Of a stretch of 64,000 nucleotides of DNA, positions 1 through 9,024 are shown piece by piece. Numbering within the stretch: the first letter of the stretch is position 1; each line of letters starts with the position of its first letter. Below the pieces are notes generated by a model. That model did not search any database, was not told the origin of the DNA, and worked only from the letters and a program-made list of their open reading frames with translations. Source of the stretch: Deltaproteobacteria bacterium (GTDB lineage: Bacteria; SAR324; XYD2-FULL-50-16); the NCBI GenBank assembly GCA_018657625.1, contig JABHWU010000044.1, positions 1 through 64,000 on the forward strand. Reading direction: 5' to 3'. The translations under genes were made by a program, and so were the position numbers.

Positions 1-86
1 TCAAAGGGTGTCAAAAATATATCGAAGAAAATGAGGCAACTGAACAAGAATACACATTCAGTTTTGACTTACTTGAAAATTTTTAA
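1..86 (+). CDS. C-terminal end of an unidentified protein (partial)
   Basis: The frame beginning at base 3 is open from the window edge and ends in TAA at 84-86. The visible 27 residues include the segments CQKYIEENEATEQEY and FSFDLLENF, with protein-like composition. The other two plus frames give a stop or a poor composition. It converges on the minus-strand regulator that ends at 150. The family cannot be named from so short a tail. Confidence 0.45.
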   Translation, partial: KGCQKYIEENEATEQEYTFSFDLLENF

Positions 87-149
87 CAACATCAAACCCT
101 TTGCAGGGCATAGCGTCTCGAGTTAGAACAAATTAGCCCTGTCGTATTG

Positions 150-335
150 TTATGTCTCTTCTTCATTTAATTCATTTTTTTCTTTCTTTGAATTTCCACT
201 ACCTTTTATTTTTATTTTGTAGCGCAATGCTCTTTCACTAATCCCTAACTCCTTTGCAGCACGGGTTTGAATACCATTATGCTTTGCTAAGGCCAGTTCA
301 ATCAGTTTTTTTTCTGCAGCTTCAAGCGTCATCAA
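150..335 (-). CDS. Fis-type HTH domain, detached C-terminus of the NtrC-family regulator
   Basis: This is a 60-residue Fis-family helix-turn-helix (HNGIQTRAAKELGISERALRYKI), the DNA-binding module that normally ends NtrC-type sigma-54 activators. It lies in the same reading frame as the regulator at 360-1547. The two are separated by one TAA (362-360) followed by eight sense codons (AAG GAT ACC TCT TCG TAT ATC GAA) with no shift. An independent start is possible at TTG 335 or ATG 332. An AAAAGGATA stretch lies about 20 bases upstream of the ATG, which is too far for a good ribosome-binding site. It could be a broken domain, a readthrough product or a separately translated HTH protein. Confidence 0.6.
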   Translation of the reverse strand: MMTLEAAEKKLIELALAKHNGIQTRAAKELGISERALRYKIKIKGSGNSKKEKNELNEEET

Positions 336-359
336 TTCGATATACGAAGAGGTATCCTT

Positions 360-1547
360 TTAATCTTCTTTTTGAACCGAGGTCACAGTGACGGGTATAT
401 CTTTTTTAGTAATCACTTCGTCCCTTGCAATAACAATAGCTCTTTCAATGATATTTTCAAGTTCTCTGATATTTCCAGGGTAGTCATATTTAACTAATAT
501 GCTTTTTGCTTCCTGGGTAATCCCGCTAATGGTTTTTTGATTTTCTTTTGAATATTTTAAAATAAAATGATCGATCAATTGAATAATATCTTCACGACGT
601 GCTTTCAAAGGAGGGATATAGATTGGCACGACATTCAGACGATAATATAAATCTTCACGCATTTCTTTTTGTTCCACAGCTTCTTCAATATTTTTATTTG
701 TTGCCGTAATAATTCTAACATCAACTTTTAAGGTCTGATTACTTCCAACCCGTTCAATTTCTTTTTCCTGTATCACTCTTAAAAGTTTTGATTGAGTTGT
801 CAGGCTAATTTCTCCAATTTCATCCAAAAAGATAGTTCCTCCGTCGGCTTCTTCGAACTTCCCTTTTCTATCTGAAATAGCACCAGTGAAAGAGCCTTTG
901 ATGTGTCCAAATAACTCAGATTCCAGCAATGATTCAGGTAAGGCGGCACAATTCACTTTGATAAAGGTTCTATCTTTACGTTGACTGGCAAAATGAAGTG
1001 CTGTTGCTATCATTTCCTTACCCGTTCCGGATTCACCCCTGATAATAACATTAGCACTAGATTTAGCACACCTCTGAACCATACTCATCACTTCTGATAA
1101 GGCATTACTCGAGCCGATGATATTTTCAAATTTAAATTTTTCTTTTAGGATATCTTTGAGTTGCCTGTTTTCTACTAATAAATCTTTTTTGTCGATGCTG
1201 CGATCAATTAAAACCAACAGCTCTTTTAGATCTATCGGTTTAGTCATAAAGTCAGAAGCTCCTGATTTTATAACCTCAACTGCCGTTTCGATATTGCCGA
1301 AAGCAGATGCCATTATCATTCCGATTTCAGGATCAATCTCTCGGATGGTTTTTATCAATTGCAAGCCATTCATTTTGGGCATGCGATAGTCTGCAATCAT
1401 TAAATCAAATTCCTGGTTTCTTACCAGAGTAATGGCATTTAATGGATCCTGTTCGGTGGTAACTTCATACCCTTTTTTTTCGAGAAACCCTTTTAATAAA
1501 GCTGTTTGTGATACTTCATCATCAACAATTAGGATTTTAGATTTCAT
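360..1547 (-). CDS. NtrC-family sigma-54-dependent response regulator lacking its HTH
   Basis: The 395-residue product has a receiver domain (residues 1-115: acidic DD at 9-10, phospho-acceptor D53 in LMIADYRMP, conserved K103) followed by an AAA+ sigma-54 activation domain. Walker A is GESGTGKE (171-178), the sigma-54 contact loop reads GSFTGA (218-223, Ser in place of the usual Ala) and Walker B is IFLDEIG (239-245). It stops soon after the AAA+ lid (GNIRELENIIERA). The Fis HTH follows in frame after a single TAA, so DNA binding depends on readthrough, a separate polypeptide, or is lost. It lies 82 bases downstream of a membrane histidine kinase, its likely partner. Target genes cannot be inferred. 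Confidence 0.9.
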   Translation of the reverse strand: MKSKILIVDDEVSQTALLKGFLEKKGYEVTTEQDPLNAITLVRNQEFDLMIADYRMPKMNGLQLIKTIREIDPEIGMIMASAFGNIETAVEVIKSGASDFMTKPIDLKELLVLIDRSIDKKDLLVENRQLKDILKEKFKFENIIGSSNALSEVMSMVQRCAKSSANVIIRGESGTGKEMIATALHFASQRKDRTFIKVNCAALPESLLESELFGHIKGSFTGAISDRKGKFEEADGGTIFLDEIGEISLTTQSKLLRVIQEKEIERVGSNQTLKVDVRIITATNKNIEEAVEQKEMREDLYYRLNVVPIYIPPLKARREDIIQLIDHFILKYSKENQKTISGITQEAKSILVKYDYPGNIRELENIIERAIVIARDEVITKKDIPVTVTSVQKED

Positions 1548-1629
1548 ATTGAGTTTTTAAGGTGATTGATTATCGATTATGCAAACGATCAGATAACTAC
1601 TTTTAAAAGAACATGATTTTGTATAATGA

Positions 1630-3285
1630 CTATTCTTCAGACTCAAAAGGTAAGTGTACGTTTACTTTGGTTCCTCCAATACTGCTTTTTGAGAATAGAA
1701 TTTTACCATTGTGGGCTAATACAATTTTACGGGAAATATAGAGCCCTAAGCCTGTACCATTTTGTTTTGTTGTAAAATAAATATCAAAAATATGATCCAG
1801 TTTTTTCCTGGGAATACCAACTCCACTATCTTCAATAGTAATCAGCCAATTTTGTTTTTTTTCAATATTGGATGTAACAACAATAATTCCGTCGGTGTCG
1901 ATTGAATCAATGGCATTTTTAATCAGGTTGACAAACACTTGTGTCAATTTGTCCTGATCTCCATAAAACAACTTATCATCATAATTTCCTGTTAATTCAA
2001 GTTTAACACCTTTTTTTAAAGCTTCCGCAATAAAGAGCTTAATTGTATTACCTAAAAAATCGGAAATAAAGAATTTAGATCGCTTAAGATCGAATGGTTT
2101 AGAAAAACCTAAAAAGTCAGTGATGATTTTATTAATTCGATCGACTTCGTTTTTCATTAATGCGGTAAATGAAATATATTCATCAATATCAGCATCATTC
2201 TTAGGTGTAAATTCCAGTTGAAGTCTTTGAATGATCATCGAGATACTATTCAGGGGGTTTCTGACTTCATGTGCAACTCCAGCAGCCATATTTGCCATAG
2301 AACTCAACATTTTATTTTCCTGAATTTGTTTTTCCATCAATACCAGTCTTTTTGTGTATATTTGCTGAAATCTAAGCATAACCAACGAAGTGATAATTGC
2401 TACAAGCATAAACCAGCCACTAAAAATTAATGTATTTTTGACAGTAGTACGATAAATACGATCGATCTCTGTCGTCGGAAAGCTAATTTTAAATACACCT
2501 CTCACATTATTATTTAATGATAGCGGCTGAATAACTTCCATAATATCATTGTTCAGAAAAAAATAGGATGCGTCTGACTCCAGAGCATCCTGATATTCTT
2601 GTTTTTCATCAATTTCTCCAACCTGGGTCGGGTCAGAATCAGCGATTACTCTTAAACGGTCATTTAAAAAAGTAATATATTGGATGATATTACGATTTTC
2701 CAAAGAGGCTATGAATATTTGCAGACCAATTGAAAATTTAATATCTTGCAATTTATTTTCAGTATACCTGAGCTCAATCGTTCCCGGCTTATTATTACGA
2801 AAGAAGGAATAAAAATAAATTTCTTGTTGCTGTTTCAATGCTACTCTTGGAAAGTTTTCCACAGTCAAATATTTTTCTTTATCAGCAATCGAAGCCGAGC
2901 TGGTTGTTTGATGCTTTTGGTCGATTACTTTAATAGAATGGAGTTTATGATCATTAAGAAGCCTAAAAAGAATTTCATCGGGTACTTTTCCTGAAACAGA
3001 ATCAAAATCATCAACTTGAATGGCTATTTTTCGAAGATTTTTTTTTACTTGTTGGGGGGTAAGTTTTACGGATTCTATGGTTTGTTGTGCACTGATCGCA
3101 ATCGATTCAACGACTAATTCGCCCTGTTTCCAGTAAATTTCAATTAAGGTTGAAGAAGTCCTCTTGATTAGAAAAATCGAAATCCCTATTAATATCAAAG
3201 CAATCAAACATAAAAATGAAGCTGCGTAGATATAAGGCACGCGCCTGCCTTGATATACATAGGGAATTCGTCTTCGATTTTCCAT
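1630..3285 (-). CDS. Membrane sensor histidine kinase, NtrB-like
   Basis: The 551-residue protein begins with a basic stretch and a transmembrane helix at about 20-40, then an extracytoplasmic sensor region of about 240 residues. A second helix follows at about 285-304. The H-box AAGVAHEVRNPLNSI contains the phospho-acceptor H339. The HATPase domain shows the N-box VFVNLIKNAIDSI, the G1 box DSGVGIPRKK, an F-box in FDIYFTT and the G2 box NGTGLGLYISRKI, so it looks catalytically complete. No HAMP or PAS domain is obvious. It starts 17 bases after the Do protease gene and precedes the NtrC-type regulator, forming a kinase-regulator pair. The position after degP suggests, but does not prove, envelope sensing. 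Confidence 0.92.
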   Translation of the reverse strand: MENRRRIPYVYQGRRVPYIYAASFLCLIALILIGISIFLIKRTSSTLIEIYWKQGELVVESIAISAQQTIESVKLTPQQVKKNLRKIAIQVDDFDSVSGKVPDEILFRLLNDHKLHSIKVIDQKHQTTSSASIADKEKYLTVENFPRVALKQQQEIYFYSFFRNNKPGTIELRYTENKLQDIKFSIGLQIFIASLENRNIIQYITFLNDRLRVIADSDPTQVGEIDEKQEYQDALESDASYFFLNNDIMEVIQPLSLNNNVRGVFKISFPTTEIDRIYRTTVKNTLIFSGWFMLVAIITSLVMLRFQQIYTKRLVLMEKQIQENKMLSSMANMAAGVAHEVRNPLNSISMIIQRLQLEFTPKNDADIDEYISFTALMKNEVDRINKIITDFLGFSKPFDLKRSKFFISDFLGNTIKLFIAEALKKGVKLELTGNYDDKLFYGDQDKLTQVFVNLIKNAIDSIDTDGIIVVTSNIEKKQNWLITIEDSGVGIPRKKLDHIFDIYFTTKQNGTGLGLYISRKIVLAHNGKILFSKSSIGGTKVNVHLPFESEE

Positions 3286-3302
3286 TTCTGTAAAATTATT
3301 GG

Positions 3303-4682
3303 TTATCGATTATAATCAATTGGTAAGGCTACAAAGTTTACATTACCGTTTCGATATACTAAAAGATTAACTGGTATTTTTAACTTCCGACATTCTTTAA
3401 CCACTTCCTGAAAATCATCATTTGATTTCAATTTATTATTACGGGCTTCCAGTATAATATCTCCTTTGCGAATGCCTTTCTCCCAGGCAATTTCGGTAGG
3501 ATCGACATCATAAACATATAAACCGTATTCGAAGTTGACGTCCAGTTGACTTCTTAAATCATTATTTAATTTAACAAGTTGCATTCCAAAATCCTGACTA
3601 ACACCTGTAAAAGAAGCTACTTCATCATCAGGACGTTTACTGACTTTTACCGATTTCTGGAAAAATTTCCCTTGACGAAAAACTTTGACTGACAGACTTT
3701 CTCCGGGCATGGTTTCTGCTATATACTGCCTGAATTGACCTTCTTTAATTATTTTCTTTCCTTCAATTTCAACAATGATATCGCCTTGCTTTAACCCTGC
3801 TTTATATGCAGGAGTGTCATCATCGACACGCGTTAAAATAATCCCACCTGTACCTTCAGGGAGACCAAATGATTTTGCAAGTTCCTCATCCAATTCCTGG
3901 GGAATAACACCAAAATATCCTCTAACCACTTTCCCATTTTTCATTAACTGTTTAAAGATTTTCTTAGCTAAATTACTAGGAATAGCAAAACCCAATCCCT
4001 GACCACTTGCCACAATAGCAGAATTAATACCAACAACTTTTCCATCCATATTGTACAGCGGGCCACCCGAATTTCCCGGATTAATAGCTGCATCAGTTTG
4101 AAGAAATTGACCATAAGCCACTGAATTACCAAATACTCCTCTTTCTTTAGCACTTATGATTCCAGAGGTAACACTATGATCTAAACCAAGTGGATTGCCA
4201 ATTGCCAATACCCAATCACCAACTTCAAGTTCATCAGAATCTCCAAGTTCTGCATAATCATGATTTTCTATATCTATTTTTAACAGTGCCAGATCGGTCA
4301 TTTTATCGTTGCCAACAACTTTAGCATTGTATTTTTTGTCGTTAAACAAAACGACTTCTATTTTATCGGCTCTGGCAACAACATGGTTGTTAGTTAAAAT
4401 ATAACCATCATGGCTGATAAAAAAACCTGAACCAAGGGCTGATTCACGCTTTTTTTTAGGCATATTTTTGGGAATATTCTTAAAGAACTTTTCAAAAAAC
4501 GGATCATTGAAAAAATGCCTATTATCAACAATTGAAGAGGTAGTGATATGAACGACTTTATTGCGTTCAGATTTTACAATAGATGAAAATGAATTCAAAT
4601 GTGCAAATAACTGATTAAAGTTGAAAACAGCTATCAAAATAATAGCTAGTAAAACAACCTTCCTACGAATTAACTTTTTCAT
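3303..4682 (-). CDS. degP: Do/HtrA-type periplasmic serine protease
   Basis: This is a trypsin-fold protease with two PDZ domains that degrades or refolds damaged envelope proteins. I chose ATG 4682, which has AAAGGAG seven bases upstream; an in-frame extension to 4721 exists but lacks such a site. The 459-residue product starts with a signal sequence (basic MKKLIRRK, then a hydrophobic run to about residue 27). The catalytic triad is visible: H100 in LTNNHVV, D130 in MTDLALL and S205 in NPGNSGGP. PDZ1 (about 270-355) contains GYFGV and the second PDZ lies near 375-450. It is transcribed just before the histidine kinase. DegP, DegQ and DegS cannot be separated with certainty, but two PDZ domains argue against DegS. 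Confidence 0.93.
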   Translation of the reverse strand: MKKLIRRKVVLLAIILIAVFNFNQLFAHLNSFSSIVKSERNKVVHITTSSIVDNRHFFNDPFFEKFFKNIPKNMPKKKRESALGSGFFISHDGYILTNNHVVARADKIEVVLFNDKKYNAKVVGNDKMTDLALLKIDIENHDYAELGDSDELEVGDWVLAIGNPLGLDHSVTSGIISAKERGVFGNSVAYGQFLQTDAAINPGNSGGPLYNMDGKVVGINSAIVASGQGLGFAIPSNLAKKIFKQLMKNGKVVRGYFGVIPQELDEELAKSFGLPEGTGGIILTRVDDDTPAYKAGLKQGDIIVEIEGKKIIKEGQFRQYIAETMPGESLSVKVFRQGKFFQKSVKVSKRPDDEVASFTGVSQDFGMQLVKLNNDLRSQLDVNFEYGLYVYDVDPTEIAWEKGIRKGDIILEARNNKLKSNDDFQEVVKECRKLKIPVNLLVYRNGNVNFVALPIDYNR

Positions 4683-4746
4683 AATACTCTCCTTTGGATG
4701 ATTCATCATTTTAAATATCATTCGTTAATAATAACAATGATTAATA

Positions 4747-5628
4747 CTAATTTATTAACCATGGAACCAGAATTACATCTCCAAATACCGCCATAAACAT
4801 CGTAATACTAATGATGGAATTCATATTAAAAAAAGCAACATTCAGTTTACTTAAATCCCCGGGTGATACCAATCGATGTTCATAGATCAATAAACAGCTA
4901 CAAATCAATGCACCCAAATAATAAACCGTACTTAATTTAGCAAAGCCTGGAACCGTAAACCACAGAACAATGGTTAAAATGTGGAGTGATCTGGCAATAT
5001 AAATACTTCTGACAATGCCAAATCTAACAGGAATAGAATGTAATTTTACACGACTGTCGAAATCCACATCTTGTAACGAATAAATAATATCAAAACCAGC
5101 GATCCAGGTTAGTACAGACAAACCAAAAAACAGCGAAACCAGTGAAATTTCTCCCGTAACTGCTATCCAGGAGGCAACCGGAGCACTACCAATTGCTAAT
5201 CCTAAAAAAAGATGAGCATAGGTCGTAAATCGCTTGGTATAGGAGTAAAAGCAAACTAAAAAAATCGCTACTGGACTGAGCTTGAAAGCGAGCGGATTTA
5301 ATCGCCAGGCTACGTAAACCAATATTGCAAAAGAAATCAGGATCATGATAATCATTTGACCAGTACCAACAGCACCCGTAGCAGAGGGACGGGTGGCCGT
5401 TCTGGGATTTTGGGAATCCCATTTAATATCCACTAAACGATTAAAGCCCATTGCTCCGGATCTGGCAGAAACCATCGCAATGATAATCAAAATCACAATT
5501 TCCAGAATCATTTTTCCCGAATTATAACCCTGTAAGGCGATTATCATTGTCACTAAAGCAAATGGTAATGCAAAAACAGAGTGGGAAAATTTAATCAGAC
5601 TGAGATAGTCCCGTACGCTTTTAATCAT
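4747..5628 (-). CDS. mqnP: UbiA-family prenyltransferase, probably MqnP
   Basis: This 293-residue polytopic membrane protein has both Asp-rich UbiA motifs: N63-R-x-x-D67-x-x-x-D71 (GFNRLVDIKWD) and a second DxxxD in LQDVDFDSR near 186-193. These bind the Mg-prenyl diphosphate. Family members prenylate 4-hydroxybenzoate (UbiA), dihydroxynaphthoate (MenA) or, in the futalosine route, dihydroxynaphthoate-type acids (MqnP). Because mqnA and mqnD are in this window and no ubiquinone gene is visible, MqnP is the best assignment by context. It sits 17 bases after hslU. Confidence 0.85.
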   Translation of the reverse strand: MIKSVRDYLSLIKFSHSVFALPFALVTMIIALQGYNSGKMILEIVILIIIAMVSARSGAMGFNRLVDIKWDSQNPRTATRPSATGAVGTGQMIIMILISFAILVYVAWRLNPLAFKLSPVAIFLVCFYSYTKRFTTYAHLFLGLAIGSAPVASWIAVTGEISLVSLFFGLSVLTWIAGFDIIYSLQDVDFDSRVKLHSIPVRFGIVRSIYIARSLHILTIVLWFTVPGFAKLSTVYYLGALICSCLLIYEHRLVSPGDLSKLNVAFFNMNSIISITMFMAVFGDVILVPWLIN

Positions 5629-5645
5629 TCAGATTCCTTTATCTA

Positions 5646-7001
5646 TTATAAAATGTATCGGCTTAAATCTTGATCTTTAGCAATATCCCCCAGGCGTTCC
5701 TGAACATACTCTCTGGTTAACTTAATTTCCTGCCCGGATATTTCGGGGGCAGTAAAACTGACTTCATCCAATAATTTTTCCATAACAGCATGCAAGCGTC
5801 GCGCACCAATATTTTCTGTTTTTTCATTTACATCACTGGAAATTTTTGCAATTTCATCAATGGCATCCTCTTTAAATTCCAGTGTTACAGCTTCTGTGTG
5901 TAGCAATTCAACGTATTGTCTAACCAAAGAGTTTTTAGGTTCGGTCAGAATACGGACGAAATCATCTTTAGTTAATGATTCCAGTTCTACTCTGATTGGA
6001 AAACGACCCTGAAGTTCAGGTATTAAATCCGCAGGTTTAGCGATATGAAAAGCACCCGCAGCCAGAAACAATATATGATCAGTTTTCACAGGCCCATATT
6101 TAGTATTAACGGTGCTACCTTCTACAATTGGAAGTAAATCCCGCTGGACACCTTCACGGGATACTTCACCACTGCCAGCATGTGCATTTTTACTGGTGAT
6201 TTTATCGATTTCATCTAAAAAGATAATACCGGCCTCTTCAACGCGTTTGATTGCGTCATTGTTTAAATCATCTGTATTAATCAGTTTTTCTGCTTCTTCT
6301 TGCTGAAATATTTTTAAAGCCTCTTCAACAGTAACTTTTCCTTTTTTTGTCTGTTTCGGCATAAAATTTGACATAATATCTTTAATATTGATGTCCATAC
6401 CTTCATTGCCGGAAATCGGAAAAAATTCGATATTGGGTCCCCCTGACTTTCTAGAAACATCAACTTCGATCATTTTATCTTTTAATTCCCCATTTTCAAG
6501 TTTCTGTTTAAATTTATCCCTGATTTGAGAATCATCCCGAACATATTCTTCCGGATTTAGCCCTTTTTGAGGGTTTGTCGGTGGAATCAGTACATCCAAA
6601 ATTCGATTTTCAGCATTTTGAGCTGCTTTTTCCTTAACATCCGCCATTTTTTCCTTCCGGATGATATTAATACTGATCTCTGTCAAATCCCTTATCATGC
6701 TTTCGACATCCCTGCCAACGTAGCCAACTTCAGTAAATTTTGAGGCTTCCACTTTTATAAAAGGAGCACTAACCAGTTTTGAGATTCTTCGTGCGATTTC
6801 GGTTTTACCAACACCGGTGGGACCGATCATAATTATGTTTTTAGGCATTATCTCTTCCCTAAGGTCTTCCGAAACTTGCATCCGTCTCCATCTGTTTCTT
6901 AAAGCTATGGCAACGCTACGTTTAGCGTTATGTTGTCCGACAATGTATTTATCCAGGAATTTGACTATTTCACTGGGAATTAATGATTGTTTTTTTTTCA
7001 C
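5646..7001 (-). CDS. hslU: HslU, ATPase subunit of the HslUV protease
   Basis: HslU is the AAA+ unfoldase that feeds substrates to the HslV peptidase in the cytoplasm. Length (451 residues) is normal for the family. Walker A is GPTGVGKTE (60-68), Walker B is [10 protein letters not shown] and the sensor/arginine region reads GRFPIRVEL. The pore-loop region [19 protein letters not shown] is typical of HslU. The C-terminus ends in SRYIL, matching the conserved tail that docks into HslV and activates it. It is placed 22 bases after hslV and co-oriented with it, as in most bacteria. Confidence 0.98.
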   Translation of the reverse strand: MKKKQSLIPSEIVKFLDKYIVGQHNAKRSVAIALRNRWRRMQVSEDLREEIMPKNIIMIGPTGVGKTEIARRISKLVSAPFIKVEASKFTEVGYVGRDVESMIRDLTEISINIIRKEKMADVKEKAAQNAENRILDVLIPPTNPQKGLNPEEYVRDDSQIRDKFKQKLENGELKDKMIEVDVSRKSGGPNIEFFPISGNEGMDINIKDIMSNFMPKQTKKGKVTVEEALKIFQQEEAEKLINTDDLNNDAIKRVEEAGIIFLDEIDKITSKNAHAGSGEVSREGVQRDLLPIVEGSTVNTKYGPVKTDHILFLAAGAFHIAKPADLIPELQGRFPIRVELESLTKDDFVRILTEPKNSLVRQYVELLHTEAVTLEFKEDAIDEIAKISSDVNEKTENIGARRLHAVMEKLLDEVSFTAPEISGQEIKLTREYVQERLGDIAKDQDLSRYIL

Positions 7002-7023
7002 TATTTTAACCTAAATTATTTAA

Positions 7024-7551
7024 TTAAAGACTATCAATTTCTTCCATATTGATATTTGGATTTGTATATATGCAAATTGAAGCAGCAATTTCCATTGATT
7101 TTTCAACAATTTGCTTGGCATTTAAATCTGAATTGCCGATTAATGCTTTAGCTGCCGCCAAAGCAAACTGGCCACCCGACCCTATGGCAATAATTCCATC
7201 ATCGGGTTCAATGACATCTCCATTGCCTGATATGATCAATGAATTTGACTGATCAGCCACAGCTAATAGCGCCTCAAGATTTCTGAGCACCTTATTCGTG
7301 CGCCAATCCTTGGCCAATTCAACAGCGGATCTTATTAAATTACCGTTATACTCTTCCAGCTTTGCATCAAATTTTTCAAATAATGTAAAAGCATCCGCCG
7401 TTGACCCAGCAAAACCAGCTATTACTTTATTATTGTATGTCGTTCTTATCTTGCGAGCATTTGATTTCATAACTGTATTACCCAAGGTCACCTGACCGTC
7501 CCCTGCAATTACTACTTTGTTTTCTTTTCTTACACATAAAATCGTTGTCAT
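7024..7551 (-). CDS. hslV: HslV, peptidase subunit of the HslUV protease
   Basis: This 175-residue N-terminal-nucleophile threonine protease assembles into a double hexameric ring. After Met removal the mature chain starts TTILCVRK, exposing the catalytic Thr, so the start at 7551 is secure. Family motifs include [32 protein letters not shown] and [15 protein letters not shown]. The C-terminal part ends in a NINMEEID-like stretch usual for the family. It is followed by hslU and preceded by rlmE nine bases upstream. Confidence 0.98.
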   Translation of the reverse strand: MTTILCVRKENKVVIAGDGQVTLGNTVMKSNARKIRTTYNNKVIAGFAGSTADAFTLFEKFDAKLEEYNGNLIRSAVELAKDWRTNKVLRNLEALLAVADQSNSLIISGNGDVIEPDDGIIAIGSGGQFALAAAKALIGNSDLNAKQIVEKSMEIAASICIYTNPNINMEEIDSL

Positions 7552-7560
7552 TTTACCCTT

Positions 7561-8148
7561 TTATATTTTTTGTTTATTGATTCCTAAAATAAAAATTTCA
7601 ACACTTTCATTCCGGGAACTTCTCGGTTTAATCCGTTTAACGATTTGATATTCTATTTTCATTTGCTGCACTAATTTTTCCAACGCTGCTCCCTGAAAAA
7701 CTTTGATGAGTGTATTTCCTCCATATTTTAAAAGCTTTTGGCAGGTGGCTAAAACCATCTGACATAAATGATAAGATCGATCAGCATCTGTCCCTTTGAT
7801 ACCTGTCGTTTTAGGTGCCATATCACTGCAGATTAAGTCGAAATATGGTTTTATTTGTTTGAGAATAGCTAAATCCAATTCATTAATATCGGAATGAAAA
7901 AACTTCATATTAGCACTTAGCGGCAATTTTAATTCCTGCATATCAACACCAACCACGATTCCTTCATTACCGATTCTTTTTGAAATGTATTGTAACCAGC
8001 TCCCTGGAAAACACCCTAAATCCACCACGGACATTCCAGGTTTTAATATCTGATTTTTTTGATCAATTTCCTCCAGTTTAAAAGCTGATCGCGCCACAAA
8101 TCCTTTTGCTTTGGCTTTATTAAAATAGAAATCTTTTACTTTTTTCAT
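7561..8148 (-). CDS. rlmE: 23S rRNA (uridine-2552 2'-O)-methyltransferase, RlmE/FtsJ
   Basis: The 195-residue Rossmann-fold methyltransferase modifies the A-loop U2552 of 23S rRNA late in 50S assembly. The SAM-binding motif is VVDLGCFPGSW (41-51). The family K-D-K-E tetrad is present as K24 (ARSAFKL), D109 (ICSDMAP), K149 (TLIKVFQG) and probably E184 (VEIFILG). It overlaps the end of mazG by four bases (ATGA-type coupling), which indicates translational coupling. Confidence 0.95.
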   Translation of the reverse strand: MKKVKDFYFNKAKAKGFVARSAFKLEEIDQKNQILKPGMSVVDLGCFPGSWLQYISKRIGNEGIVVGVDMQELKLPLSANMKFFHSDINELDLAILKQIKPYFDLICSDMAPKTTGIKGTDADRSYHLCQMVLATCQKLLKYGGNTLIKVFQGAALEKLVQQMKIEYQIVKRIKPRSSRNESVEIFILGINKQKI

Positions 8149-8909
8149 ATAGAATTGACTTTGCTTTTTTCCCAGGTTTCTTCCATTTCAGCCATTGATA
8201 ATTTTTTGCCGGACTTTATCGATTGATTAATTTGTTTCTCAACGGTAACAAATCGCTTTTTAAACTTATCATTACCCCTTTTTAAAGCAACTTCAGGATT
8301 AATTTTATAAAAACGCGCCAAATTACTAATCGTAAACAATAGATCTCCAATCTCCTCTTCTATTTTTTCATTATCATTTTTTTCCATTTCCTTTTTAACT
8401 TCACTCATCTCCTCTTCAATTTTTTCAAACACCTGCCATGGATTTTCCCAATCAAAACCAACACTTGAAACGCGTTGCCCAATTTTTAACGCCGAAATTA
8501 AGGCTGGTGTTTCCGTTGAAATACCATCAAGCACAGAATCCATTTTCTTTTCTTTGACTTTCCTTTGATGCCATACTTTTTTTTGGGCATCAGCACTTAT
8601 TTTTTCTGATTTCTCTTCGAATACATGAGGATGCCGGTCAATCATTTTTTTACAAATCCCATCAACCACATCATCAATAGTAAACCGTCCCTCTTCTTTG
8701 GCAATCTGAGCGTGTAATAGCACCTGAAGTAATACATCTCCGAGTTCATCTTTCAATGTCTCACCAAAATTTTTACTTTTAATTTCATCTATTACCTCCC
8801 AGGCCTCCTCCAGTAGATATGGGATAAGGGTTTGATGCGTTTGTTTACGATCCCAGGGGCAACCATCCGGTGAACGCAACTGATCAACAATGTTTACCAG
8901 TTTTTGCAT
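8145..8909 (-). CDS. mazG: MazG nucleoside triphosphate pyrophosphohydrolase
   Basis: MazG hydrolyses NTPs and dNTPs to monophosphates and can lower (p)ppGpp or clean oxidised nucleotides. The 254-residue protein has two MazG modules. The N-terminal one shows SPDGCPWDRKQTHQTL, EEAWEVIDEI and DELGDVLLQVLLHAQIA, giving the ExxE...ExxD metal site. The second repeats it as EEMSEVKKE and EEEIGDLLFTISNLAR. This matches the full-length E. coli-type enzyme rather than the single-domain phage type. It is the first gene of the minus-strand run down to the NtrC-type regulator. Confidence 0.96.
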   Translation of the reverse strand: MQKLVNIVDQLRSPDGCPWDRKQTHQTLIPYLLEEAWEVIDEIKSKNFGETLKDELGDVLLQVLLHAQIAKEEGRFTIDDVVDGICKKMIDRHPHVFEEKSEKISADAQKKVWHQRKVKEKKMDSVLDGISTETPALISALKIGQRVSSVGFDWENPWQVFEKIEEEMSEVKKEMEKNDNEKIEEEIGDLLFTISNLARFYKINPEVALKRGNDKFKKRFVTVEKQINQSIKSGKKLSMAEMEETWEKSKVNSI

Positions 8910-9024
8910 ATTTGAGTTTAAATTAATAAAGTTAAACTATTTAATGAAATAGAAACATTCATTTTGGTATTCGATATTCTTCTTGTCAACAATTAGCACA
9001 CCGTAGTTTTAGCTTTTGCAACAA

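Noticed and set aside
92-103. CCCT/AGGG mini-hairpin downstream of the partial first gene
   Set aside because: Four base pairs with no T-run; too weak to call a terminator.
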